A DNA stretch of 64,000 nucleotides from Garcia nutans (Eukaryota; Streptophyta; Magnoliopsida; Malpighiales; Euphorbiaceae). Both the position numbers and the translations under genes were made by a program. This document shows, one piece after another, positions 1 to 11,590 of this stretch (positions within the stretch are counted from its first letter, which is position 1; every line of letters starts with the position of its first letter). The notes beneath the pieces are model-generated. The model did not search any database. It was given only the letters and a program-made list of their open reading frames with translations, and was not told the DNA's origin. The stretch lies in contig CANTUV010000072.1 of the NCBI GenBank assembly GCA_947685225.1, positions 5,518,001-5,582,000 of the forward strand, read 5' to 3'.

Positions 1-257
1 TGTTGGTATTTTGTTAACCATTTACCTAGGAAAAGAGACTCGCCATTCGTGTGTGGATGTTATAAGGTTGAAAAGAATGTCCTATTTGTCCTTGTTTGTC
101 TATTATTTGTGCATACATGCATACATTTGCATCTCATATCATTAATCCTTTCTGGCTCACAACCCTGGATTACGACAGTTCAAAAGCTTACAACAATCCG
201 ACCTATGCCGGAGACGAAAAATCTAGCAATGACTCAATCACTTGCTCACTAAAAATA

Positions 258-1601
258 ATGGAGCCCTAACAAATTCAAAGAATGGTGGATGATGCCCTCA
301 ATGCCAAGATGGAAGAAATAAAAGAGGTCATGGCCGAGACCATAAAGAATCAACTAGTTGTAATTTTAGAAAACAATGCTGAAGCATCTGTTAGCACCAA
401 AAAAGTCAAGGGGAAGGCTAAAGTTGATGAAGTAGCTTTTGATGATGATAAGGTGATCATTGATGATGATGATGATTGGGCTCAATACTACCAAGATCTT
501 CAAGACAAAAAGGAGCCAAAGGTTGTTGAGAAGGCAACTATTTAAAAGACCGAGACATCTGATGTTGAAAAGATATTGCTGATTTAGAAAAGAAATTTGA
601 GAAGAAACTAAAAACTGAAGAGATGTCTGAGATTGACAAATTATTTGAGCTAGATGAAGAAGTTCTGTACCAGTTCAAGATGCCATCTTTTGCGAAGTTT
701 AATGGAACCGGAAATCCTCATCTCCATGTGAAGCAGTATATCACTGCTATGCAATCTCATTAGACCCTGTTGTCCAAAATTGGTTTAACACCTTAGAGGA
801 AAGTACTCAAAAAGATTGGAACATGTTATACAAGGCTTTCATTCAGCAATATGGGTATAATGTCAAGTTGGAAGTTACCTTAATGGAAGTTGAGTCCATT
901 AGACAAAGGCTAAATGAAAATTTTGTTGACTATGTGAAAAGGTGGAGAAATAAGGCTGCTTTGCTCAAGAAGAGGCCCGATGAATATGATCAAATAAGGG
1001 TGATCGTGAGAGGTGTCCTGCTCAATCTCCGTGAAAGGATGTCTCACACCCTTATAAGGGATTTCAAAGATCTTCTCCAAGCTGGCCTGCAAATTGAAGA
1101 GTGGGAAAGAGAGAAGAACTGTTTTTCAATAAAAAGGAATGAGAAAGGGAATTATCAGCCTAGTAATCAAAGCACGCAAAAAAAGTTGATGTTAATGCGA
1201 CTGGTCAAGGAAATAAAAGACAATTCTCAGAATTGGGGAAACCTCTATTTTGGGTTTTTAGCAAGCTGCAAAAGAAAGGGTTGTTACAACCGTTAGCTCC
1301 TCGACCGTTACATAATCCACTGCCACCAAACTTCAATGCCGAGGCCTTCTATCATTTTCATCAAATGCAAGGGCATGAAATAGATAAATATGCTCATCTA
1401 AGGCATGAGATCCAAGATTTAATCGACAGTGGTAAGCTACCCGAGCCAGATAAGCTCAATACCAAGAACAACCCTTTGCCTAAATTTGGAAGAGTGCCAC
1501 CACCAGCAACCTTCATGGTGGGAAAAGGATTGGAAGAAGATTTTTTTTTATCATCCTTTCAAGATGGAAATATTGAAGATGTGAAGGGAAAAGAAGCTTA
1601 A
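258..1601 (+). pseudogene. Broken gag gene of T1
   Basis: Gag would form the particle that packages element RNA. The start ATG at 258 is chosen by alignment with the intact copy at 63309. It has a charged, coiled-coil-like N-terminal part with an acidic run of aspartates near 450-475. The capsid-like core at about 823-1110 contains the motif NFVDYVKRWRNKAALLKKR. The C-terminal part around 1340-1600 contains HQMQGHEIDKY. It is disabled by TAA at 267 and at 543 (both GAA in the intact copy), by a 1-base deletion near 575, and by another frame change near 1200-1290. No zinc knuckle is seen. There is no downstream pol, so the gene would have been used in trans by other elements or not at all. Confidence 0.85.
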
Positions 1602-4116
1602 ACTCAACGAACTTTCCTTAGCTTGAATGTTGCTTTTCAATTTTACTTTCTTTAATATTTAAACAATCTTGTTTTTTAAATTTAAAGTTGCTTAAATAAA
1701 TTACTTTCATCAAAATTTTTGTTGCCCTTTATTCATTTTGGTGCTCAACCGATGAGGAATCTAGCTTGATAATTCATGAATTAATATATTTATGCATCAT
1801 GACTTGAATGAATTTACTAGATAAGAGAATTACTCTATAGCATTGAGTTGTGTATGCTTACTTAGAGAGGGCTCCTGCATAATTACCTTTGTCTAGGTCC
1901 TAGTCAGTTATAGAAAATGCTTTGACAAACTTTCGAGGCGAAATTGAACTCTGCTTATTTAAGGGAGAGATGATCTAGGAATTGTTTGGTTAGCCAATAA
2001 CTAGTATCCACCCTATTAAATATCAATCCCTAGTTGTCCCTTTGAGCCTTCATAAGGTTTTAGCTTTCTTTTCATTGGCATATAACCCCAACAACTTACC
2101 CTGAGCTGTTGTGATACTTTTGACGAGTCTTATGATCACTAAGATGAAGAGGCAAGAAGATCAAAGAAAGCAATGATTAGTCAAGATCATGAGGATAGTT
2201 GAAGTTCTCAAGACCATAAGGGTAGTTGATGATTTTAAGACCATAAGGGTAGTTGAAGTTTTTTTAATATCTCCAATATATCAAGACAACATCGGAGTAA
2301 CAAATGATTTATCCCTGTTAAAGAAGATTTATGTCACTCCACTCATCCATTATTGGAGATCCAAGTTGGTACAAATAAGACAACTCTGTTTGAGCTAGAA
2401 CAAAAAAAAGAAGGAGAATAAAAGAAAAGGAAAAAAGAAGAAAACAAAAAGGAAAAAAGAAAAATAAAACCCAAAAAGGCAGTTCAGAAAGCCAACTGAG
2501 TTCGCTTTTACCTAAAGCAGCAAAAGGTTTCCATTTAGTTTATAAAGACATTTTGACTTGAATTGGTCCAACCCAACCAAAGATTCAATCAAAATTGGAG
2601 AAAAAGGAGAAAAACCATCCAGTTCTTGAAAGTTTTGTATTTGACAGTCCTACAAGGAAGGAGGACGAAATGATAAAATTTTCAAAGAAAGGGAAGAATA
2701 AGAAAAATAAAAAGAAAGAAAAGGGAGAAGAAGAAAAGAAATGAATTTGGATACCAAACTTTATGCAAGGGAAAAGACTGTTCCAATCGATATCCAGATT
2801 AATTTGGAGTTTAGCAAGATTGCTCCCAGCTGCCTAAAGTTCAAACAAGAAATTTGTAGTGTGAAGGTTTGCCCATTATGTCACATCAGCTCCAACTTAC
2901 AAATGGCCTTCATTTAAACCTGTGTCCTTTATAGATCCCATTTTAAGCCTATTAAAGACCTGTTGATCTCTCTTGGTAGGTAGAGTCTATTAGTGGAGAT
3001 AGTTTGAATAAGCATGCATATGAGATAGACAATATTTAAACTCAAATGAGACCTTTGGCCGAGTAATGTGTATGTGCCTATCTGAAGTGCAACAATTCTT
3101 GCTTAAATAGAAATAATTCCCAAGTTTAGTACGGTAACTAGGGTTGTCATGTTATAGATATGCTAATTTGAAAAATCGAGTCCTGAGGTACATTGACATT
3201 GATTTGGCAAAGCCAACATTTGATTTCAAAATAATAATAATAATAATAAATAAATAAAAATAAAAATAAAAATAAAAATAAAAAAATATTTTTGTCATAC
3301 AAAGCCTTCAAGCTAAGGGGAGTATGTTGAACAGTCGAATCTCCAAAGGACACATTGGATAAAGGAAATGATTATTGGCAAAATTATGAAGAAACTACTA
3401 GCCGACATGCTGAAATATAGTTTGAAATGGATGCATCCCTGACTCTGCTGCTTAGGGTCTCCACCAGTCATATTTTCAACATCTTGAAGATAAAAGCCAC
3501 GAATGAAAAGCTTTCGATGATTCCAATGAAAGACTTTAACAAGCATCAAAAAGGAACCAATGAGAACACTTCTGCTGATCACCTCAGTCTATGAGTCGTT
3601 GGAACGACTGTAAGTATTATTCATGCATATCATGCATACATGAGCATATCACATTGCACTTTCTTGTCTTGTATTGTCTATTCTTTATTAAGGTGAACAG
3701 CAAACACTCTGTGAAGTAAACAATCAAAAGAAGATATCAAATCAGAGGGGGCATGGAAAGCCTATTCGCTTGTGGAAGCTTCAGTCGTTTTGCAAAGAGA
3801 AGAAATACGTGCTTGTGCGAAGAACTACATGGCAAAAACATCAATCAAAGCTTGCATGGAAAAAATCTTTGGTTTGAGCCTACACAAGGGGCAAAATTTC
3901 TCCTTTTCAATTTTTTGAGTTTATATACCAAATATTTTCAAACTCACTTGTATTTTGGCATGCTTAGGGCAAGGAGAAGATATGAGGGTCAACTAAAAAT
4001 AGCTGAATTTTTGCAAAAGAAAGAACAAAAGAATGGAACAATAAGTTAAGCCAGAATCCACAACTGATAAAAGGTCAATCAAATCGAATTCAATCTCGAG
4101 TCAAAGTATCCCAATC
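1602..4116 (+). other. Non-coding interior of T1
   Basis: This long stretch has no reading frame that I recognise. It holds purine-rich runs at about 2400-2470 and 2690-2750 and an (AAT)n/(AAATA)n tract at about 3226-3290. The first part (about 1740-2600) is clearly related to 47440-48330 in T3, where it also follows gag, so it is an inherited part of this non-autonomous family and not host DNA. Short open frames here look accidental. Confidence 0.7.
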
Positions 4117-4958
4117 TATTTAGGATCGAGTATCCCAATCCAAATCTAGTTTAGGATTGAGTATCCCAACCAAATTTAGGATCGAGTATCCCAATCCAAT
4201 TTAGGATCTAGTATCCAAATCCAGTTAGGATCGAGTATCCAAATCCAGTTAAGATCGAATATCCCAATCCAGTTTAGGATCAAGTATCCGAATCCAGTTA
4301 GGATCGAGTATCTAAATCCAGTTTAGGATCGAGTATCCAAACCCAATTTAGGATTGAGTATCCAAATCCATTTAGGATCAAGTATCCAAACCCAATTTAG
4401 GATTGAGTATCCAAATCCAGTTAGGATCGAGTATCCAAATCCAGTTAGGATTGAGAATCCCAATCCAGTTTAGGATCGAGTATCCAAACCCAATTTAGGA
4501 TCGAGTATCCAAATCCAGTTTAGGGTTGAGTATCCAAACCCAATTTAAGATCAAGTATCCAAACCCAATTAGGATCGAGTATCCAAACCCAGTTAGGATC
4601 GAGTATCCAAATCCAGTTAGGATCGAGTATCCCAATCCAGTTTAGGATCGAGTATCCAAACCCAATTTAGGATCGAGTATCCAAATCCAGTTTAGGGTTG
4701 AGTATCCAAACCCAATTTAAGATCGAGTATCCAAATCCAGTTAAGATCGAGTATCCAAATCCAGTTTAGGATTGACGATCCAAACCCAATTTAGGATCGA
4801 GTATCCAAAATCCAGTTAGGATCGAGTATCCCAATCCAAATTAGGATCGAGTATCAAAATCCAGTTAGGATCGGGTATCCAAATCTAGTTTAGGATCGAG
4901 TATCCAAATCCAGTTAGGATCGAGTATCCAAGTCTAGTTTATGATCGAGTATCCAAAT
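4117..4958 (+). repeat. Tandem array of about 24-bp units in T1
   Basis: Roughly 35 imperfect units read AGGATCGAGTATCCAAATCC with short A/T-rich spacers of variable length. The core GGATCGAGTATCC has 4-base complementary arms (GGAT/ATCC) around a 5-base middle. Arrays placed just upstream of the 3' LTR are common in the Tat/Ogre group. The array is followed by a short unique stretch and then the polypurine tract. Confidence 0.92.
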
Positions 4959-5050
4959 CTCTCGAGTCCAGAACCAAAAACCTCGACCATTTCAAAAATT
5001 AAGTCTTATTACTTTTCACTCTCTTTCACTAAAGTCTCAAATCATTCAAG

Positions 5051-5062
5051 CAGGAGGCAAAC
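5051..5062 (+). promoter_or_regulatory. Polypurine tract of T1
   Basis: The purine-rich CAGGAGGCAAAC lies directly before the LTR start TGTAGACCC. It is where plus-strand DNA synthesis would be primed. The equivalent in T2 (38243-38254) is CAGAGGGCAAAC. Confidence 0.75.
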
Positions 5063-7473
5063 TGTAGACCCTTAATTTTTGACCATGTCCGGTCCAATAT
5101 ATTTTAATTAGTCCAAAATAATTTTTGTGTGGTCCAATATATTTTAATTAGTCCAAAATAATTTTTGTGTTATCTTAATTAAATAATATTTGCTTTAGTA
5201 TTTGGTTTTTAAAATTAAATAAATAAACAATAATAATAATAAACAAATAAATAAAAATAAAAATCGACCACGAAAAATCGGCGACGAAAAATTTTGTCGC
5301 CGAAAAGGGGCTGGACGAAATGGCCCGTAGGCAATTTCGCCCGCCCCAGCTCGCAGGTTCCTTGGGCAATATTTTCGCCAGAGAAAATTTTTCCGCAACA
5401 GTTTTTTTTGCCAGAGAAATTTTTTCGACGCAAATTTTTTCAAAACCAAATTCAATTCGGTTTCGGTTTTATTTTTCTTAATCAATGTTAGATTCCGTGA
5501 ACAAGTGATATTAATAATCAAAATCTTCTATAAATAAGGACTAAATAACAACACATAAGGGATCAAAATTTAGGAGGAATTCTTGAAAAGGAATCGGACT
5601 TTAGACAGACTTGGAATTTGGAACTGGGACTTTACAAATTGATTGGACTTCTTAGAAGAGAGAAAGCAAACAAGCAGTTCAATCCATCAAAGGCAACCAT
5701 CTTGCCTTTGTTCTTGTTCATCCAAGAAGTAATTTTTGGTGGAACCAATGAACGAAGGTTTGAATTCTTAATTTCTTTTTGTTTCTTACAGTAGCTTTGT
5801 TCTTTATTTGATTCATAAGATTATACACTCAAAACTTCAATCTTTGAAGATGTAATAACTTGATCTTTGTTTCCAGAAACCTTAAGTGATTTCCTCTATT
5901 TTAAAAACCCTAAAATCCTAATTCATTTCTTTTGTTTTCCCAAAAACCTTAAATCGTTCTTAAACCCTAAAATTCATCCTTCTGTTTCCCTAAGACCTCA
6001 AAAACCCCTAATTTATTCCTTCTGTCCCCAAAAATCCTAAATTTTTTCTTTTGTTTCCAAAAACCTTAAATCATTTTTCTTTTTTCTAAAAGCTTTTAAA
6101 AACCCTAAACTATTTTCTTCAACTTCAAAACTAAAACAGTGAACCTCAAACAAATTATTCTAAACCCTAATTTTCCTAAAACCTTAATTCCCTCAAAACC
6201 AAAACTGTAAACCCTAGTTTTCCTAAACCCTAATCCTTAAAACCTTAGAACCTTATAACCAAAATATTAAAATTCAACACAGTAAGCCTAAAAACAACAA
6301 TCCAGTAGCTAATAATCATAAACTTAATGTTTTAAAGTATCCAAAACTCTAAATTTTTAAAACGTCCAGTAAGTAGCATTATTCATTAAAAAAATAATAT
6401 TAGTTACTCAAAATTCCAAAACCCTATTTTCTAAATTCTAAACCCTAAAATCTTAATTTTCAACACCAAAACCTATAATCCTAGAAACCAATTTCCAAAA
6501 TTTTATGGGGCGATGCCCCCGACCCCGCAAGGGGCACTGCCCCCTTGACCCCCGCCCGCTAACCGGTAGTAGGACCGCCGTATGGGCTCGTCGAAGGGGT
6601 CAATATTCATTTGTGTATTATGAGTCCGCGTATTTAACTTTCCTTTTTCTAAAGCCCTAATTTAGTAACTAAAATTCTAAAATCCTATTTTAAGATGCGA
6701 ACCCTAAATTATATATTTATTGCTTTATTTAATTTTAGTTTTGATTATGTAGTTTATTATATGCTTTGATTTATTTATTCAATGCTTGATTTATTTAATT
6801 TTTTGTGATGGATGTTTATTTTCTATTTTGATTGATGTTTAATATCTTTGATGAATGATTTATTTATGATGAATGGTTATTTATTTCAATCGATTTATTT
6901 TGATTTCCAAATGTTGTAAGAGTTATGTTTCCACTTTGTGGGTACCTCATTAGTTAAATATCATGTAATTTAAATAGCTTTTATAATTTGGACCAATGTA
7001 AAGGACAAGTTTCTACCTTTCGATGGGTGTCCTATTATTTTAGACATGGAATGATGTAAGGGCATGTTTCCATCTTCGGATGGGTGTCCATTTATTTGCT
7101 TTGCTTGGACATTATTTTGATTTTAATATAACAATGCTTTATTTCAATTGTTGTGTGTAATATGGATAATATTGTTATATTTAAGAATTTTATAATATTA
7201 AGACCTGTAAAGGAGGCCTGTTCCAATGAACCGGGCGTTGTGGGGGTGCTGAGCTATTTCTCACCTTCCCTACACGTACCTAACTTTCTGAACCCATTAG
7301 GGGGTTGGAGATTCCTTAGGAATCGAGTCATCACCCTTTTTTTTCCCGGCCCGTCCGGGTGGCGACTCCATTTTCTTTTGACTTAGGTACATGTTCTCTA
7401 AGGCCCCTAGCCTAAACAGTGCCGAAGTCCAAGAACCATTCCACCGGGAGTGGGGACGAAATCTCCGCTCACA
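5063..7473 (+). repeat. 3' LTR of T1
   Basis: The LTR runs from TGTAGACCC to CGCTCACA, about 2.41 kb. The first 400 bases contain a GC-rich stretch (about 5270-5400) in an otherwise AT-rich sequence. The middle (about 5880-6480) carries many AAACCCTA telo-box motifs. A GC-rich block lies at 6507-6560. The 3' third is the best-conserved part and matches 45000-45717, 56094-56900 (minus) and 61400-62161. The sequence after the LTR is LINE coding sequence. If T1 inserted there, the duplicated 5-base target would be TTTTG on this side. Confidence 0.9.
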
Positions 7474-9869
7474 TTTTGAAATAATTAACCATCTAAAGTG
7501 GAAGACTATAGGAAAAAAATGTGAAATTGCCTTTAAAATTGACATTTCAAAAGCTTATGATAGAGTTGATTAGAACTATCTTCGTTTGGTGCTTCTCAAA
7601 TTGGGTTTTCTTCTAGATTAGGTGAAATTGATGATTATTAGAAACTCTATTTGTTGTAGTGATAGGGATATTGGTCCCATTATTCTTAAGAAGGAGCTTA
7701 GGCAAGGAGATCCCTTATCTACCTACTTGTTTATTTTATGTGCGAAAGGTTTATCTGCTTTATTTTCAAGAGTTGAGAGCAAGGTTTATCTGCTTTATTT
7801 TCAAGAACTGAGAGCAAAGGTAATATTCACGTATGCAGAATTAGTAGAGGAGGTCTAGCATTTCTCATTTATTATTCGTTGATTATAGCTTTTTCTTCTT
7901 TAAAACTAATGTTCATGAATGTAACACAATGAAACAGATTCTTTGTTCTTATGAGGATGCTTCAAGGCAAGCAATCAATTTTTAGAAATCATGGATATTC
8001 TTTAGCCCTAATGTAGCTCCTGATGTTAGGGATGAAATACAATCCATTTTGGGAAGTCTATAATGATTTGTGTCTTGGCCTTACTTCGCTTATTGGAAGA
8101 CACAAAAGATAAATTTTCTCACACCTTACTGATCGAATTAGGAAAAGATTCAGTTCTTGGAAAAGTAAGTTATTATCCATTGTTGGGAAAGAGATTCTCA
8201 TTAAATTAGTTGCTTAAGCAATCCCAATATATTGTATGGGAATTTCCCTTATTTCTCTGATGTTATGTAATGATTTCCAAAAAATGATGAACTCTTTCTG
8301 GTAGGGTATGAAAGGAGATGGCAGTAGGAAGATGCATTGGTTTTCTTGGGACAAACTATTTGTTTCCAAAAAGAAGGTGGTCTTGGATTTCACAATCTTC
8401 ATTGCTTTAATTTAGCAATGTTTGGCAAGCAAGGTTGGCATTTCATTATGTAACCAAACTCTCTCATTAGTAAGATCTTTAAAGCCAAATACTTCATAAT
8501 GAGTAATTTTCTTGATGCTTTAGAGGGTAATAACCGTAGTTTTGTTTGAAGGAGTCTATTGCACGCTCAGGTTTTACTTAAAAAGGGCTTAAGATGGCTA
8601 ATTAATTCTAATTCCTCCAATAATGCTTGGAGGAACTCGTGGATTATTGATGATAACAATTTTTATGCGACATCTCCTATGATTGATGTCCTAGAAAATC
8701 TATGTGTTAAAGATCTTATTCTTGAAGATGGTAGCAATTGGGATATTTAAAAATTGCAATCCTTTCTTCCTTTGGATGTGAACTAAATTTACAATTGCCC
8801 TATTAGTCTCAACCATAATGAAACACTTATTTGGCATTTCTCTTCCAAAGAGATTTATAGTGTCAAGAGTGGTTATCATATTGTTAAGTCTCTTTCCATA
8901 AACATTAAATCTCATATTACTCATGGGAGTTGGTCTAAAAATTGGGAGGCTCATATTCCTCCAAAAATCAAAGTCTTTTTGTGGAAAATATGTAGGAACA
9001 TCCTCCTTACAAAAGAAAGACTTTGGGATAGGGGAATTAATGTTGATTTTCATTGCCATTTGGGTGGAGATACTAAAACAATTGATCATTCTCTCCTTCA
9101 TTGCTCTTGGGCTTATGAATGTTGGAGATTGAATAATAGTCACTTTAATGCCAATAAGAATAATATGACTATTATGTTTTATTTCCTTAGTTCCATGATA
9201 AGACACCAAAAAGATGCACAACCTATTGTGTAATCTCGTTCTCCAATTGTGTCTATTGTTACATGTTGGAGTCCGCTTGATGTGGGACGTTTGAAATGCC
9301 ATATAGATGTGTCGAGCTTTGCCATTGCAGGACGAACATGTTTTGGTGTTATCGTGCATGATCATTAAGGTAGTTTCATCTTAGCCTGTTGTAGAGCATT
9401 TAAAGGTATATTTCGATCGAGATTTGCAGAAGCCATTGGTCTTAGTGAGATATTAAGCTAGATTCTTTCCTAGGATTCGAGAGATATGGACATTGAGATG
9501 GATTTCCAAGAAGTCATTAATGCTTTATCTTCTAGCAATGATGATCTTTTTGATTTTGCATCATTTATTCATGATTGTTCTATGCTTTTAAACCAAATTC
9601 CATGTGTTAATTGCTTTTAGGTTAGAAGACAATCAAATGAGCTTGCTCATACTATAGTTAGGGCAGCTTGTTTCCATGATAGTCTTCAGGTATGGGGTGA
9701 TCTGCCAACTTTTATCTCATCTCTTATTACTTATAAAGCCAATTATCAAAGATCATAGGATATGATGTATTGGGAACATCTATTTGGCTAGGTTTAGTGT
9801 GATTTTTGATGTTGGCGCTGTTTGCTTCTTCTCTTTTTAATGATATGAGTTACTTTTCAAAAAAAAAAA
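7474..9869 (+). pseudogene. 3' part of a plant L1-type LINE (RT, zf-RVT, RNase H)
   Basis: This is the ORF2-type polyprotein of a non-LTR retrotransposon. The reverse transcriptase part starts abruptly inside the domain, with FKIDISKAYDRVD at 7534-7572 and RQGDPLS near 7700. The catalytic FADD box is read as FVDY at 7875-7886, so the second aspartate is lost. The zf-RVT domain follows (KVFLWKICRNILLTKERLWD near 8970-9030, with HCSWAYECW near 9103), then a plant-type RNase H-like region to about 9760. The element ends in a short poly-A at 9859-9869, typical of LINEs. Many stops and frameshifts are present, plus a 35-bp tandem duplication at 7748-7817. T1 truncates its left side; the rest of the LINE should lie left of T1, outside the window. 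Confidence 0.85.
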
Positions 9870-11280
9870 CCTTTATAAAACATTATAAGAACTATTCACT
9901 ATTCTAGTTTAAGCATTTGAATATAAGGACATTTACAAAACTACCCAAAAAAATTATTTCAAAAATACTATAGAAAAAAATATTTACACTTTTAAAAGTT
10001 AGAGCAATTTTTTTACAAAATACATAACTCCTCACTAAAACAATATATTTTTTTTCAACAATACCTCTTATTTCACTATAAATAATATTTTACTTCAATT
10101 TTCACATATTTTTTCAAACTTCACTATTAAATAAATTTATTTCAATAAAATAATAAAAATTAATATTTTAAAATTTATTTTTAGCATATAAAATATATTA
10201 ATTTTATAAAGAAAAAATTTTAATTTTAACTATAAATAACAAATAAATATAAAAAAGCAAAATATAAAAATATATTAATTAAAATCATTATATTTATTTT
10301 TAAACAAATTTTACATATTATACACAAAAAATAAAATTAAAAAATATTAATTTATTATGTAAATATTGTGTAAATATTGCGTGTATGTTGTATAGATATT
10401 ATGCAGATTTTATAGATATTATGTATATATTATGTATTTGTTGTGTATGTTATATATATATTATGGATATTGTGTGTATGTTATATTAATCAACTTGTGA
10501 CAAATCAAATGAGGATGAAATAGAGATTTCAGAAAATGTTTTTAATGACCTCCTAGTAATTAATTAATGGTAATGAATTTACTAAGCCACCCCTATGTCT
10601 TTTGGTAGAAACTTTTAGCTCCCTTTTCATGACATTATTTCCTTCCCTTTTTATTACAATATTTCCCTCAAATTCTGATTCTTACATTTCCAAGACAAAT
10701 TAAAAATGTTGTTGGTAGGTTACAACAACATCATTAATGGAAAACTTAAACAATCCTTCATAAACAACTTGAGATTGAGGAAAGAAATGGAAAAGCTATG
10801 AAACATCTTAAATAAAATGTCTACCTGCAGCTCATCTTTCAACATTTCCATTAACAATAACATTTCCTGACAATCCTCTTATAGATCTGTCAGAAGATGA
10901 TAATCGATACACTAAACTGATCTGGCTTAATTCAGTAGTCACATCCCAACAAATGTTAACAACAATTCAATTGAAACTTTGACACAAATTTTTTTTATAT
11001 CTCCTACACTTTTCTGTATTCAAAATTTCAATGATTAATACCATTTACAAAGAAGCATTTCTAACCTCCAATAATTAACTAAATTACAATAACTCCAATA
11101 AAATTAATATCAACCATAAATTAGATAAGTCATCACAAACTTTTCAATCCACAAAAATAAATATAAATACCTATACAAATAGTCCATTTGCTCTTAAGAA
11201 ATTTATACAATCTTTAATTAAACCCAAATAAAATTTACAAAATGTACACAATCCACAGTTATAATATTTACGAAGAATTT
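9870..11280. other. AT-rich stretch without recognisable genes
   Basis: No convincing reading frame is visible on either strand. About 10370-10495 is a degenerate repeat of TATTATGTATA-like words. The right part probably grades into the decayed minus-strand LTR described next. This could be host intergenic DNA or very old transposon sequence; I cannot decide. Confidence 0.5.
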
Positions 11281-11590
11281 CTTCCGTTCTACAGTTAATC
11301 TCTGAAACCTTTATTCATCAATCCTTAATTTTTCTATAATCCACTGTACCTGCATGTCAGAAGAATTCTAACACGCTAAACTTATAGCTCAGTGGTGCTT
11401 GTATATATATATTTTGCTAATAATTACAAAGAAAATATTTATATCAATAAAATAATATGTACAATTTTTGAAAACATATCAATATAACAACATTTCCAAT
11501 AAATTTATTTCACTACAAGATGGGAACAAAATTCACTTGTGTTAAATAAAACATAAATTCAAAATGTATGTTGACATTTCTCTTATAAAG
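11280..11590 (-). repeat. Decayed chromovirus LTR relic (C-like), minus strand
   Basis: Read on the minus strand, 11352-11400 matches the hairpin region of the C LTR (50245-50291): an 11-bp stem, then a CTAAGC-type small hairpin, then AGCACCAC. Flanking sequence is only loosely similar, so the left boundary is approximate. Element A inserted at or near its right end. Confidence 0.55.
11352..11392 (-). other. Dual hairpin in the LTR relic
   Basis: On the minus strand, GCGTGTTAGAA pairs with TTCTGACATGC over 11 positions, allowing G-U pairs. The neighbouring CTGAGC/GTTTAG hairpin also pairs throughout, allowing G-U. The surrounding sequence has decayed far more than these stems. Confidence 0.6.

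Larger units (their letters stand above)
1..7473 (+). mobile_element. T1: 3' part of a gag-only Tat-like LTR retrotransposon
   Basis: This is a non-autonomous Ty3/gypsy-type element cut by the window edge. From left to right it has leader sequence, a broken gag, about 2.5 kb of non-coding interior, a short-unit tandem array, a polypurine tract and a 3' LTR. No protease, reverse transcriptase or integrase can be seen anywhere in the interior. Bases 1 to about 1000 match 63051-64000 almost base for base, so the missing 5' end can be inferred from element D (tRNA-Arg primer site and LTR). Assignment to the Tat/Ogre group rests on that primer site, the LTR start TGTAGACCC, the tandem repeats before the 3' LTR and the style of the gag. 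The element abuts LINE reverse transcriptase coding sequence at its right end, so it probably inserted into that LINE. Confidence 0.85.

Noticed and set aside
3753..4049. A 98-codon frame in the T1 interior
   Set aside because: Unique, no domain, and not present in the related T3 copy; probably chance.
4117..4958. Possible CRISPR-like array (short repeats with spacers)
   Set aside because: Units are nearly contiguous, spacers are repeats themselves, and the setting is a plant retrotransposon.
5175..5521. Overlapping arginine/lysine/phenylalanine-rich frames at the start of the T1 LTR and at 58039-58314 and 59995-60379
   Set aside because: They arise from GC-rich and A-rich LTR sequence and differ between copies; no conserved protein.
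5880..6480. Interstitial telomere
   Set aside because: The AAACCCTA words are irregularly spaced and recur at the same LTR position in four copies, so they belong to the LTR and do not mark a chromosome fusion.
8700..9365. Long antisense frame of 221 codons
   Set aside because: It lies exactly opposite the LINE zf-RVT and RNase H coding sequence, and its peptide has no recognisable domain.
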